Source: Podocnemis expansa (lineage: Eukaryota > Chordata > Testudines > Podocnemididae). From it: a DNA stretch of 64,000 bases. The DNA lies in contig ML682118.1 in NCBI GenBank assembly GCA_007922195.1, forward strand, positions 1,514,265 through 1,578,264, written 5' to 3'. The translations under genes and the position numbers were made by a program. Below the pieces are notes generated by a model, which made no database searches, was not told where the DNA came from, and saw only the letters and a list, made by a program, of their open reading frames with translations. Below, piece by piece: positions 24,185 through 36,094 of the stretch (the stretch's first letter is position 1; each line of letters starts with the position of its first letter).

Positions 24185-24930
24185 AGAAAAATTAATAGAC
24201 AGCAGCTTATATCAAGCAGAGGGCAGTACTTCACACAATCCATAGTCCATATGTGGACGGTATTGCCAGGGGATATGTTTAATTCCAAGATGAGAATTGA
24301 GCTCTAAAAAATTTAGGAGAATTCCTTGCGACAATACATCCTTCAGTGACTACTTGCCTGGATGTTGTGGGACAACAATCCTACACCCTAAGGGTATGTC
24401 TACACTTAGACTGTTAAATCAAATTAAATTCAATCAAATTGACTTGGCTCCACTAGAAACTCAGATCAAACTAGCATGTCCATGGACAGGACTTGCTAGT
24501 TCGATTTAAGAGAGGGGCACCATGGTAAGAGGAAGGTATCTGGGGAGCAAGAAGGACTAAAAAAGTTAATTTGACCTAATGGTTAGTTCAAATTAATCCA
24601 GCTACTCTGGGTTAAATCGAGCTTATAAATTCAATTTAACAGTTGCTGCAAATATAAGGGAGGTTTTATAATTTTGAAATGACCTTCCCTTATTTCAAAT
24701 TCAGGGAGATCATTATTTCCAACTACGCAAAGCTAGTGTAGCCATACAATACTTTAAATTGAATTAATCATCATTAACTCAATTTAAGTGTAAATGTAGA
24801 CACAGCACAAGAGTTCTAAGTCTCTAGTTGCAAGCAACTGGGACCGTAGAAAACTGGATATTACCCTATTATATTTGTTACTTGAGAAACATCTGGCACT
24901 GGCTGCTCCTAGAAGACAAGTTACTCCCAT
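24185..24930 (+). mobile_element. CR1 3' fragment in module 6, split by a MITE
   Basis: The CR1 tail runs from the GGGCAGTACTTCACACAATC block to about 24391 and resumes at 24807 with GTCTCTAGTTGCAAGCAACTGG. The inverted-repeat element 24392-24806 lies between. Confidence 0.62.
24392..24806. mobile_element. Inverted-repeat transposon, 415 bp
   Basis: The ends are GGGTATGTCTACACTTA and TAAATGTAGACACAGC, with AAATTAAATTCAATC arms and a short GC core. TAA precedes the left end, in line with a TWA target. It splits the CR1 tail of module 6. Confidence 0.65.
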
Positions 24931-25829
24931 TGTCAAATCATCACTATTTAACTGCATGGGAGATTTCCATCATGTCTAAAGTTAATATCTCTATTGTTAC
25001 TCAGTTCAGGTCTGTGGATTTCTCCAGAACACCAGAAAAAGCGGACCCTGCAAAGTCTTGGTAAGATGATTAGGAAAGTTTTTTCAGTGTACTCCTTGCA
25101 TGCATGCAGTTGGAGAAGGGGCATGTGGCAGCTGTGACGGGGGAGGATGTTAGATGACAGGGAAAAGGAGAAACTTTTGGTCACATAGTTAAGCCAAAAT
25201 GCCTCAGAATAACATGCAGCCCACTAAAAACTTGATACATATTCCTGTCAGCAGCTTTGCTTAATTTCTTGTCCTGAACCACTCATCAGAGTGGTTAGAG
25301 AGCTAGCTTCTTCTCAGAGATCCCTTTGTGAAATATCATTAAATTCATTAAGTGAGACTTTTAACTATTGTTTCCTGCTTCATGCTTTCCTCCTCACTGC
25401 CTTCCTTAAAGACACATTTCTTAAGTTGTTTTGATTAGTGATGAAATAAATCTAGTAGAAACTCAGAAGGACTTTTCACTCATTTCCCACTATTAATATT
25501 TTGTGGTTTCCATTTCATTTAGGATGAATCCTGCTTCAGAAAGACCTTCTCTCCTCAGCCAATGGACAGCACCCTTATGGCCCTTCACTTATTTTTAACT
25601 CTCCCACTGATCCACCTCTTCATCTGTGTTTCAATCTGCTTTACACTGCAGGTAATTCTGATGGATGGCATTCAAATGACCATTGATCTTACACATAGGT
25701 GGGGAAATTGGCGATTTTTAATTTTGATTCTGAGATAAGGGAGGGCAGAGGATACATGTGAAATTCACTTACCAAAGCTAAAATTTCCTTTCCATTCCTT
25801 TCATTTTAGAGTGACCTCACCCTGCTGGA

Positions 25830-26955
25830 CCTATGATCCTCTTTCTGCATCAACTCAAAAGAGCCACAAACATTTTGAGGAACAGAGACGAACTTTTGCT
25901 ACATGTAGAAGTTCCTGATATCAGCATCCCAAAGAAAGACCACTTACAAGCCATTAGAAGAATCATCCCAGATGATGATGATGCTGCACACCTCATGGCT
26001 GAACTTTGTGACTTTGTTCTCACCCACAACCATTACAGTTTTGAATATAATTTATTCCTTCAAGTCAATGCACTGCTATGGATACCCATATGGCCACACA
26101 ATACATTAACATCTTTATGGCTGACTGAGAACAACACTTCCACAGTTTCTTCACTAAGCACCTCAATTCTACTTATCCCATATTGATGCATTCTTCATCA
26201 CTTGTATCCACTATAGGAATGCTCTTGAAAATTTCACAGTGATTTCGAAAACTTCCACTCCATGATGCAACTTAGCCTAGAACACTCCACATAGGAGATC
26301 CACTTTCTGGACACTACAGTGCAAATTAGTGATGGAAACATAAACATCACCCTCTACTGAAAACCTATGTATCATGTTAGTTAACTACATCTTTGAGCTT
26401 TCATGCAAGACATGGCACATGATCCATAATCTACAGGCAAGCTCTGATCTAGCCATATTTGTTCTGATCCCTCAGACATAGACAGGCACCTTCAGTTTCT
26501 CTATAAAACAGTCTAAAAACCACAGTACCCACCCACAGAAGTGAAGAAACAGATTGATAATGATAAGCAGGTACCCGCAAGTCAACTACTAAAGGAGAGG
26601 CCCAAGAAAATAAGCAACAGAATGCACTAGTCATCTCATACAAAGCCCAAGTTACACCTTTACAGCACATCATCAAGGATCTACACCATACTCTACAAGA
26701 GGATCCCTCATTCTCTCTCAAGCCTTGTGAGACAGACCTCTCTCCTTGCTAACAGAATGCCCGCCAAACTTCACTAGATACTCAACAGAAACTATATACC
26801 TAATAACAGAATGATTATATTAGGAATGTTTCTTGAAAAAAACAACATATTGCCAACCTTGCCGACATATCTGCACAAAAGAAACCTGATCCTATGACTT
26901 ACAGTTCACTGCATTCATTTTCCTCCCATTCTTTAAGTTCTCCATTTTCAAAGCA
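25830..26955 (+). mobile_element. Penelope-like element, decayed RT
   Basis: An open frame at 25833-26186 reads as Penelope RT fingers and palm: LLLHVEVPDISIPKKDHLQA resembles the VDVTSLYTNIP region, then IPDDDDAAHLMAELCDFVLTHNHYSFEYN. The catalytic DD box near 26190-26215 is damaged. The thumb motif follows in broken frames near 26270-26360, where the same EIHFLDTTVQIS block as in the 128-508 fragment is readable. A Cry-SINE-like tail follows at 26955-27050. The copy starts within about 20 bases of a putative exon edge of module 6. Confidence 0.85.
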
Positions 26956-27050
26956 TCAGACAAAGTGGAATTTTCTCACAGGAAAGCTCATGATATAAAT
27001 ACATTTGTTCCTCTTTAAAAGTATGCAGAACTCCTTGTTTTCTCTGCTAA
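26955..27050 (-). mobile_element. Cry-SINE-like tail after Penelope
   Basis: CAAAGCATCAGACAAAGTGG, GGAAAGCTCATGATATAAATAC and GAACTCCTTG match the SINE in reverse orientation. The piece sits at the carboxyl end of the plus-strand Penelope copy. Confidence 0.65.
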
Positions 27051-27310
27051 TATTTTCATGAACTCCTTTGGACTATCCACTCCAACTGGCCTCTAGTCAC
27101 AAAAGAAAGACATACAGAAGAGGAGTATTTTCTCATTGTCCTCCAGTAAAGCAAATCATTTGGTCTTTACTACTGTCTACAGTAAGGGCTCTGTGTCTTC
27201 CAGGATGAGGATATCTAAGGATAATGAGCATTCCAATTGACTCATATATCAGAAATTATCCTCTCCCCTGACTCTCAGGCCCCATCTTTCATCCCCTTAA
27301 AACTTACAAC

Positions 27311-28023
27311 CAGGGGCGTCGCTGGGGCTGGGAGGGACCCGGGGCACGGGCCCAGCCCCTGCCTCCAGAGGGCAGGCCCTGCCCCAGCCACAAGGCCATG
27401 CCCCCGGGCCAGGGGGGGAGGCCGCGCTGCCGCCAGCAGCTAGGCCACGGTGTGGTGCGGCGCAGCCTAGCCTGGCCAGGCCCAAAGCGGCTGCTGGTGG
27501 CCGGGCCCGTGGCTGCAGCCCTGGATCCCCGGCCGGGGACGGGGTTGCCATGGCTGCAGCCAGGCCTCAGATCCCCAGCAGGGGACGGGGCCACCGTGGG
27601 CGGCCGGCCAGGCCCCAGATCTACAGCTGGGGACGGGGCTACTGCGGCCGCAGGCAGCCAGCTGGGCCCCGGATCCCCAGCCTGGCTGCTGTTGGCCGCG
27701 GCGGCTGCGTCGCCAGCCTGGGATCCGGGGCTGCGGCTGCAGGCCCGGCCTCCAGCGGCCGCTTCTGGCCGGGCCATGCCACGCCGCGGCCTACCTGCTG
27801 GCAGCAGCGCAGCCACCCTCTGGCCCTATCCTTAGGCAGGGGGCGGGGCCTGCCGGGCAGCCAACTAGGCCCCGGATCCCTGGCCGGAGATGCAGCCGCC
27901 GCGACCACGGACCGCCAGGGATCAGGTCCTGGATCCCCGCCCCGATTGGGCCGGAGATCCGGGCCACCAGCGTTGGGACTCGAGGCACATGCCCCAGGGT
28001 GCCCAATGCTAGCGACGCCCCTA
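27311..28023. mobile_element. Non-autonomous hAT element, 713 bp
   Basis: The terminal inverted repeats are CAGGGGCGTCGCT at the left and AGCGACGCCCCTA at the right, matching the widespread hAT terminus. The flanks CTTACAAC (27303-27310) and CCTATAAC (28024-28031) fit an 8-base target duplication with two differences. The interior is GC-rich and built of imperfect repeats of about 46-54 bases around a GATCCCC...GGGGACGGGG core. Long open frames on both strands follow from this composition; no transposase motif was seen. Confidence 0.8.
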
Positions 28024-28051
28024 CCTATAACTCAGGGTTCTACTTCAAGGT

Positions 28052-28724
28052 CAATGTTCCCTGTAAGCTGCACTGGCGCGCTGCAGCGCAGCCCGCCACA
28101 GCCGCCAGCTCAGAGAAGGCTGCTGGCAGTGCACTGCCAGCAGCCAGAGGCCCTCCATAGAGCCTCTGTGGAGCAGGGAGTTTTCAAAACTCCCGCCCAG
28201 AGAAGCTCTAACGGAGCATGCCCAGAATATCTGGGCATGCTCCGTAGAGCTTCTCTGGCCCCAGGACCTGTGGCTGGGCCCTGCGGCTCCAGCCACAAGG
28301 TAAGTTTCTGGGGAGCACCAGGAGTGGGGGCGGGGAGGCTGCTCGGGAGCCGGGAGTGGGCCGGGGGGGCGGCCGGGAGCAGGCCTGCTGGGGTGGGGAG
28401 GCAGCCTGGGGCGGGGGAGCTGCTGGGCTGCCAGGAGTGGGCCCGCGGGAGCGGGGGGCGCCGCCAGGTGTGGGCCCATGGGGGCGGGGGGGGCACTGGG
28501 AGCAGGGGGTGGGGGGCTGCCGGGAGTAGGGGGCTGCCGGGAGTAGGGGACAACTGGGAGCAGGGGGCTGGGGTGGTGGCCGGGAGTAGGCTGCAGTGGT
28601 GGGGGGCCACTGGGAGTGGGGGGGGCAGGAGCGGGCCCACGGGGGGGTAGCACAGCAAGTGGGGGGGCAGCACAGCGAGCAACATGAGTTGCTCAGCTTC
28701 CAGCATCTCTTAGAGGGAACATTG
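28052..28724. mobile_element. Non-autonomous hAT element, 673 bp, exact TSD
   Basis: The ends CAATGTTCCCTGTAAG and CTTAGAGGGAACATTG are inverted repeats of the hAT type. An exact 8-base target-site duplication, TTCAAGGT, flanks it at 28044-28051 and 28725-28732. The interior holds a G-rich simple-repeat tract (about 28320-28675). It lies only 28 bases beyond the previous hAT. Confidence 0.9.
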
Positions 28725-31395
28725 TTCAAGGTCCTTATGGATAACTTACTGGAAAGAAGGTGGTGCCATGTAAGCTCTCCAAGAACTCCTCCCTCTGCCT
28801 TCTATCCATCTGGGTGCGTTTCACCATCATAGCATCACTCCTGAGAACAAATTAGCCAGTTGAGTGGGGGGCAGATTCAGGTGAAGGGAATCTTACACAT
28901 CCAAAAGTGGGCCATGTCACTCTTCCAAAAACTCCTTCTGCCCTCTTTGGTATGGGTTTCAGCTGCTTTGGATTTCTTTAAGAATGGTTTGACTAAAGAG
29001 GGACGGTGGAGGAGTGACCAGACTCTCTCACTGAACATGTGACTACTTTGAGGATGCCCCCTCTTCCTTCTACTGATCAGAGCAGGTTTCACCCCTGGAA
29101 ACCATCCCAGCCCGGAAACATAGGCTGGTTCAAATGGGTGTGGTGTGGGGTTTGGCGGTAATCTCCACCGATTTTCCAGAACTCAGTTGTTGTCAGTGCG
29201 GGAGCACTTCTCCTGGAAGTGCAAGACTCACTCAAAGGAGTCTATCCTGTTTCAAGAAAGTGTGTTTCAGAAGATGATGAAATTTTGAAAGAATACATTG
29301 GCTTCTTTGAACCCCGGAAGACTAAGCTAGGAAGGGTTCTCAGGAGGCATTTAGTTCAAGCCTATGCTCAAAACACACCAAACTCGCACTAAATCATCCC
29401 AGTCAGGGCTTTGTCAAGGCTGGCCTTAAAACACTTTCTCCACATCTTCACCTACTACTGATCTCCCCCATTCAATACGGAATCTATAGTTACCCTGTCC
29501 TCTTTCTTACTGCTCACATACTTGCATAAAACCAGACTGAATCCATCTCCTTTGATTGAGAAACAGGGTATAGGTGTGCAGGAGCCCATTACCCTTTAAA
29601 GGGCCAGGCCACTCTGAGAAACTGAGAATTTCAGCCAGGTCTAGAGTATGTAAACCCTCAATTCCTATTGACTTTCAGTGGGAATTTAGCAAATATATCA
29701 CTTAATCTCCTTAAAAATCTCTTCCCATTTACATAAAAGCCTGTTTCCATGAACTTTCCTCTGCACACTGCCTGAATGTTTACAGGAGTGATGTGAAATC
29801 ATCTGAATCAAATTCATAGCAAAAGTAGTATGACCTCTGGATTTAGGGACCTGGCTGAGTGCCTTTCATGCTCCCTGCTACAGACAATGGAAAGAATGTG
29901 TTAATCTCCCTTTGACTGCATCAAGGAGCCTGCACCAGCAATGCCATCTGTCTCAGTACTTAGGCTGCACCATTTCCCTTCTGCTGCCAGTGGAAGGAGA
30001 GACACAGGCCTTTCCAAAAGATCCCATGAGCCATGGGACAGGAAGCACTGGGTTAAACTGCCAGAAAATAGGACATTCAGTCCCAAACTGCTGTTGTGTT
30101 CAATAAGTAGATATCCCCAAACCCATAGTAAGGTGAGCTCCTGGATTACTGTACCTGTTTGACCACAGAATCACAGACAGTTGCCTTAGTATTGCCATTT
30201 GTAGTTTCTGGCATTAGTGACAATGGTCAGATAAACAAAAACTGGTATCATATCAGGTTGTTCACAGTCCCAAAGGAGGAGTCATGTACCACCAGTTCAG
30301 CTGATACTCTGAATCTCATACAAAAGACAGTGCTGTCAGCCAAGTCTCTTGCAAATTAACTATAGTTTTATTAGCTAAGAGAAATAAATGAGACCAATGA
30401 GAGGTTAAAACAGTTAAAATATATAAACAGAAGAGTAAAATTTTGTAAGTCCAAAACAGTAGCAGAGATGTAGCAATCTGCCAGGTCCTTAAAACTCGCA
30501 TTGCTACCCATTATCATTCTGGGGATCTCTGTCTTCTTGTTTAGTTATTCCACTCTGTTAGAATCCAAACCAAAGAGAGCCCAAGTGAGGTAAATGTATA
30601 CCTTCTCACAGAATAAATTATGTCATTTAACTGTCCATCTACCCTGTGGCTGGGAGTAGGCTTCCCAGCTCAGGTAGACAGACACACGGGAGTTCTGTTT
30701 AAGCAAGCATGTGAAGAATTGCATTATAACCAGAGAAGGCATGTGCGCAGCTACTTACGCAGGCAAGAATGTACCCAGCTACAGTGCAGATTTACCCTGA
30801 GCCAGATCTCCTGCTGGTTTAAATAGCCATAGCTTATATAATGATGCAAAACTGCCCAAAAGTCAAGGATCTGGATCAACGTATCTTAGATACCATGATT
30901 TTCAATTTGCACCCAATGCAAAGACGTAGAAACAGACTGAGACTACTGGAAGACTTGATCAGTTAAAAAAGATAGCCATGAGATAAAAATAATACAGAGA
31001 CAAGAGAAAAGCAGATAAGTTTAAAACAAAAGGAGGGAAAGATAAAATAAAACAGTTCTGTTGTGAGATAAAAGCAATCATAAATACACATGGACAGAGA
31101 GCTAAAAGGATGTAGAGGTGGTCTGAAAATGGAATTTTCATCTTGTGAAAAATGCTACCATTTTCCCACTTATTTTCTTTTTCATTCCAAAACATGATGG
31201 AAACTTGAAATAACCAACATTTTCATAAAAAGCAAAAAGTTCCAAAAAATCTGAGCTATTAAAAGTGAACAATTAGATTTTACATGAAAGCTAAGAATGA
31301 AAATAAAGATGCATGAAAATGTTGATTTGTTATAAAATATTTTGTTTCAAATTTTCCTGTATATTTCTTGTTACTAAAAATCAATATTTCTCCAT

Positions 31396-31451
31396 AAACA
31401 AAACAAAACAAAACAAAACAAAACAAAACAAAACAAAACAAACAAACAAAA
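31396..31451. repeat. (AAAAC)n microsatellite
   Basis: About ten AAAAC units ending in AAAC units. Confidence 0.97.
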
Positions 31452-31590
31452 ATCCTCTATTCTAACACAACCACCTGTTCACTCTGGAAAGATAATAGTC
31501 AAAACATGTTCTCCAGCTCAGCTTAACATGAACTCTTGTTCAGGTACACAAGAGAGAATGTATTTTGGGAAAGAGAGAATTTCATGAGCA

Positions 31591-31610
31591 TAGATAGATA
31601 GATAGATAGA
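31591..31610. repeat. (TAGA)n microsatellite
   Basis: Five TAGA units. Confidence 0.9.
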
Positions 31611-31972
31611 CAAAGAGCTCTTTTAAACATAAAGGCTTAAACATATCTATCACCAACAGAAGTAGCTTAAATGAAAGATATGACTTATCCACATGGTCTC
31701 ATTAATACCCTTTTATCAATATGTCAGCAACAGAACTGTCAACAGGATAGCTTTATCCCAGTCTCAGTCCACTGAGCCATCCTCCCATTCTTCTGACTCC
31801 AGGACATTTACAACTATTTTTACTCTTTGTAAAGTTTCCAGCTAGAGATGATGTCACTGAATGAAAATTATATCTATATTCTCTGTAACTGGAACAATAT
31901 AAAGAAGTGATGCCTAGAGTAGGCTAGAACATTTTTTACACATTTTAGAAAGGAAACTAATTATTTGACCAC

Positions 31973-32008
31973 TATTATTATTATTATTATTAGTAGTAGT
32001 AGTAGTAT
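31973..32008. repeat. (ATT)n(AGT)n microsatellite
   Basis: Six ATT units change to five AGT units. Confidence 0.92.
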
Positions 32009-33594
32009 TACATAAGCATGGCAATTTTAACCAATTTTTGAGGGGATTTTTCAAAATGTTTTGTACTGAAATGGAATATTTAATTTTGACTTTCTCACTT
32101 CAAATTCCTTGACTTCATCATTTTGTTCCAACTTTTAAAAACATTCAAAATGAAAATTCCATTTTTCTACCCACTTTAGTGTTTCCATTCAGATTTCCAG
32201 TCACAAGACCCCAAAGCTTACTCTCTGAAAGTTAATATTAACTCATTGAAGGTGTCCTATCAGCTCACATGAGAACCTCACTCACATTACTCATTGAATC
32301 TTTGATGAAATGTGGCTTGTGTTTACCACTAGTACTCAATCCAGACTATGTCACTGGACATTACTGGAAGTCACTGCATTGGGGATTGTCTTATTAAACA
32401 AATCACAAATGGGTCTGAGGGAAAATTGCAGTTAGTTTGTGCTTAATGGCTGGAAATAGATAATGGGCTAGAGAATCTCTGATGCTGTGAATCATTGTAA
32501 CGCCCCAAGGGAATCAATTGGGCCAGATAACAACCACATTAAATTAAGATTACTCCTTGAGTGTCAGTGCACCAGATACTTACTTACTGGTTGTAAAGCA
32601 CCATAGCTTCATGGGGGTCAATAGGCCAGATTCCCAAAATGTGTTAATCATCATAATTAGACTGAAGTCAGTAGATCAAGGCAGGGTATTTACCCAACAA
32701 AGATACTTAAAACCAACCTAGTATGTTATGAAATTATATTTCTGTTCTCCTGTCTAAAGTAGTCCTTGATGATTTTCCTATAAAATATTCCTTTGCCATT
32801 CCTTTCCACTACCCATATCTGTCTGTCTGTTTTCAGTTGATGACCTCCTCCACCAATTCTACCCATGTCTTTAAAGCAATGTAGATGTCATGAAAACTCA
32901 TAAAAGGAAGTAGGGTGTTTTTTCTTTATGGTTTTGTTTGGGTTTTTTTCATTTTTTACTATTTTATGATGTTAAGTGATTCCAAGTTGGAGTGATATAA
33001 ATCAAAATATAATTAAGTCCAGAAGTTAGTCACAATCAAATAAAAGATAGTTTTTATCCTAAGCTAAGTTTACTGTTTCCATCTCTATTCAGCTTACTAC
33101 ATTGGCCCCCTGTGATGTTTCACAGCCAGGGTTAGGGTGGGTAATTTTTCAGTCTTTGGTGTTGCTTAGAAAATGGATTCCAGGGATGTGTCCTTAGACA
33201 AGGTGGCTTCCTTCTTTTAACAAATTTCCTAAGCGCCGGCCCCCCCCCCCGTTGTATTGTGATTGACCATGTCCGACAATGGGTGTGATTTTTCCCTCTT
33301 GAGCCAAGGTGCCCAAAGTTGTTAGGCCAGTCTATTTTTCCTGTATACCTGCCTCTGTGGAGTGTGGAAACACAGCTTTGTGTTTGTCATCACAGGGCAC
33401 AATTTTTCTATATGGACATATGTATGACATTGCAGGAAATGTGCTACATAACAATAATGTTCAATATGGCATGGGCATTACAGAAACACTTTCCGTGATA
33501 CATTTTGCATCAGCCAATAAACAGTTACACAATGAGAGCAAATATGAATGATCCACAAATCACTTCAAAGAGTGTACATGGGGTGTATCATGTC

Positions 33595-33750
33595 ACTGGG
33601 TTTGACAGCTCCCTAAACTATCTAAAAGGTGGTTTCAGGGAGAATGGACCTAGGCTGTTCTCAGTGGTGACAGATGGCATAACTAGGAGCAATGGTCTAC
33701 AGTTGCAGTGGGATGTGTAGTTTGTATATTAAGAAAAAACTTTTCCACTA
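33595..33750 (+). mobile_element. CR1 3' fragment
   Basis: AACTAGGAGCAATGGTCTACAGTTGCAGTG, then a TTAAGAAAAAACTTTTCCACTAGGAG block, are characteristic of the CR1 3' region. It lies inside the 2.4 kb segment that is absent from copy 1 of the segmental duplication. Confidence 0.75.
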
Positions 33751-34499
33751 GGAGTTGAGAGTCTCAGAGTGCCCCACACTGCTTCTTAGATCAGTGTAAG
33801 GTCTCCTACTGAGGATGCACTCCATCAAGTTAAGGAAAGCAATGTGTACAACAGTGTGTACATCAGCTCCCTGCCAGGAGCCTGGGGACCCCCTGTGGTC
33901 TTCCCCTCCACCCCCTGTGCTCAGTCCCAGCTTCCCCAGGTCCCATGAATTCACCTGCATTCTGGCAAGTTGGAATGAACCCTCCGAAGCCCCATGAGTT
34001 AGACTTACTGCTGGGCAGCACCTGCTTGGGGCCTGTCAGTGTGTCACAGTCTCAGCCTAAGAGCAGTACCCTGTGTTCTGCAACCTTGACTCATAGTTGA
34101 GAGAGAGCCACCTGCACCCTGGCTTGAAGCTGGGAGCCAGGTAACAGCTCTCCATGATCCAGCTTGGAGCCTGGCAGCAGCCTTCCATGCCCTAGCTGGA
34201 AGTCAGGCAGTGGGAATCTCACTTTCCATTCTGAGAACATCAATTTTAGATAAGAACTTCAGAGAGTGACTGTCTCATCATAGGTCTCTGCAGCACCTGG
34301 CACAATGGGCCTTCACTTTGGACAGGGTCTGGGACTGGGCATACCTGGAACAGGCCATTAAAATTAAAAGATTTCTGTGCAGTACCCAGCACTATAAGAC
34401 TTGATCACAGTTTCGGTATCATTTAAAGGCATTTTGTTGCTGCACAACCCACTATCAAATTGTTCAGAATGCTGAATGGAGACAGATCCTGCTCCAACC

Positions 34500-34500
34500 A

Positions 34501-34547
<47 letters not shown>
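34500..34547. repeat. (ATA)n microsatellite
   Basis: Sixteen ATA units; the long tyrosine run on the minus strand here is only this repeat. Confidence 0.98.
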
Positions 34548-34549
<2 letters not shown>

Positions 34550-34554
34550 CATAT

Positions 34555-34660
34555 TTTACCCATTTCACATACTCAGAAAGTGAGGCACAGAAAGAGGAAA
34601 TGTCTTCCTGAAGTGCATGTAGGTCAGCAGTGGCCTTGAAAACCAGACCCAGTTATAATG
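34555..34660 (-). mobile_element. MIR-like remnant
   Basis: TTTTACCCATTTCACATACTCAGAAAGTGAGGCACAG and the AACCAGACCCAG end match the complementary strand of MIR. It lies in the 2.4 kb copy 2-specific segment, directly after an ATA microsatellite. Confidence 0.65.
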
Positions 34661-36094
34661 CCACAAGCTGCCTCTGAAAGACCTAAATCTCAGTGACCCC
34701 AACACAGTCAGCCCCTCTCCACTCCATCTGCTAATGACCATTTCATTATGATTTTAATTATAAATCCAATACACAGTTAATAAACACAGTTCAGGAATGT
34801 GACACAATGTATAAGAGGCCATTTCCTATTGCAGGCCAGTCGTCAACACTGATCTTGTGGGCTGGGGACTTTAAACAGCAGATGGAAAATGACTCAAGCT
34901 GTCCAGATGCAAGGAGACAAAGTGCAGGGGAAAACACAGGGCAGAAAGGAGAGGTTAATTCCCATTAAGGGATGGCAAAGGCAGGCCCCAGGGTAAAGGG
35001 TGCATTAGAAGGCTGTGTGTATAACACAAGGGAAGGTTTGGAAGTGTTTGGATCAGTGTGGTGTCAGTAAGGATCAAAGTGTGGCATGTGTGGGAAGTGG
35101 AGTGTGTGTCTTTGTAATGTTAAGGCCCCAGCCCTGGGGCTGCAGCCCTCGTGCATCATCACCTGGTCAGGACCCGCAGATGCTGCTAGGCCTGGCTTTT
35201 CCCACCTCCCTCCTAGTCCTCAATCATAATTGTCCCCTCTGCTTCCACCTTGCTCCATGCCCAGACAGATCTGCAGCAGTGGTACCTGAGAGGGATGCAA
35301 TGCCTGGATAGCACAAACCTGGTGGTTAATGGAAGCTGCAACTTGTTTGTAACAACAGCATCACTCCTACACACAGCACCTGCATAGCTTTCCCTTCTGC
35401 TCTCCTCCACTGGAATACCCACACAATCCCTGCACCATTCTGTTCAAAAAAACCCAAATACAGAGTGCCTTCCTTGCAACCCCCAACACAAACTCTGCTC
35501 TGCACAGACGACCAAAGACACACACACAGCCCCCACTCAGCTGCTGGTGGCAACCACATTACTTGCTCAATATGGAACTCAAATATATTTACTGGTTGTT
35601 CTTCCTATAATAGCAGTTTTTTTGCTTTTCAGGAATTCTAAGGTGCAAAATTATTCATGGCAAATTTCAAGAACTTTTCAATCAATGTTCATCGAGGCCA
35701 GTCTCCTGGCTCTGGCTTGGGTTCAGGAGCCTGGAATGCCCATTCTATATCAAAACAAACTCTACTGCCACATATACCATTTTAGGTAGAAGTTTAGAGA
35801 CATTTAGAGGGTTTGTCGTTCATTATTTCTTCAGCGAAACCCATTGCAAGTGGCTTCCAAGATGAATTAGGCTTAATAGTCTGCTTATCCCGATAGCTCA
35901 TCACCTTGTAATTTCTTCTCTTTGAAATCCTCCTCCACTTCAGAAATTCTGTATTCTGCTTCATCCATCCACTTGGATAGAACTTTAGTGTGTGCTGAAG
36001 CTCAGTCACAGCAGTTTGTAGGGATTGTGGATTTAATTACAACAAAATCTGCACTTCATGAACCATGACATCTCTAAAAAACAAATGGATTTAT

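Larger units (their letters stand above)
23871..25829 (+). repeat. Tandem module 6
   Basis: Island A is 25010-25060 (TTCAG before, GGTAAGA after) and island B 25523-25651 (TTTAG before, GTAATT after). Island B contains 30 open codons from ATG 25562 to its end, mostly hydrophobic. A third AG boundary at 25808-25809 precedes AGTGACCTCACCCTGC. A Penelope element then begins. Confidence 0.82.
28733..32146. other. Intergenic, LTR-like remnants
   Basis: Three microsatellites and LTR-like text near 30290-30450 (TTTTATTAGCTAAGAGAAATAAATGAGACC). No open frame over 80 codons and no gene recognised. Confidence 0.5.
33371..35778. other. 2.4 kb segment unique to duplication copy 2
   Basis: Copy 1 reads through from TGTGGAGTGTTGAAAC to ACCATTTGATGTAGAAG at about 2698-2730. 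Copy 2 has the same flanks separated by 2.4 kb. The segment contains a CR1 end, a MIR-like remnant and an ATA microsatellite, so it is composite and more likely old sequence lost from copy 1 than one new insertion. No coding frame is convincing. Confidence 0.7.

Noticed and set aside
27550..28650. 366-codon open frame and its overlapping long frames on both strands
   Set aside because: It runs across two separate hAT elements and their target-site duplications, is GC-driven and Gly/Ala/Pro-rich, and has no domain.
31396..32008. CRISPR-like or regulatory repeat array
   Set aside because: These are three ordinary microsatellites with no spacer structure.
34364..34552. Tyrosine-rich 62-codon frame
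   Set aside because: It is a translation of the ATA microsatellite.
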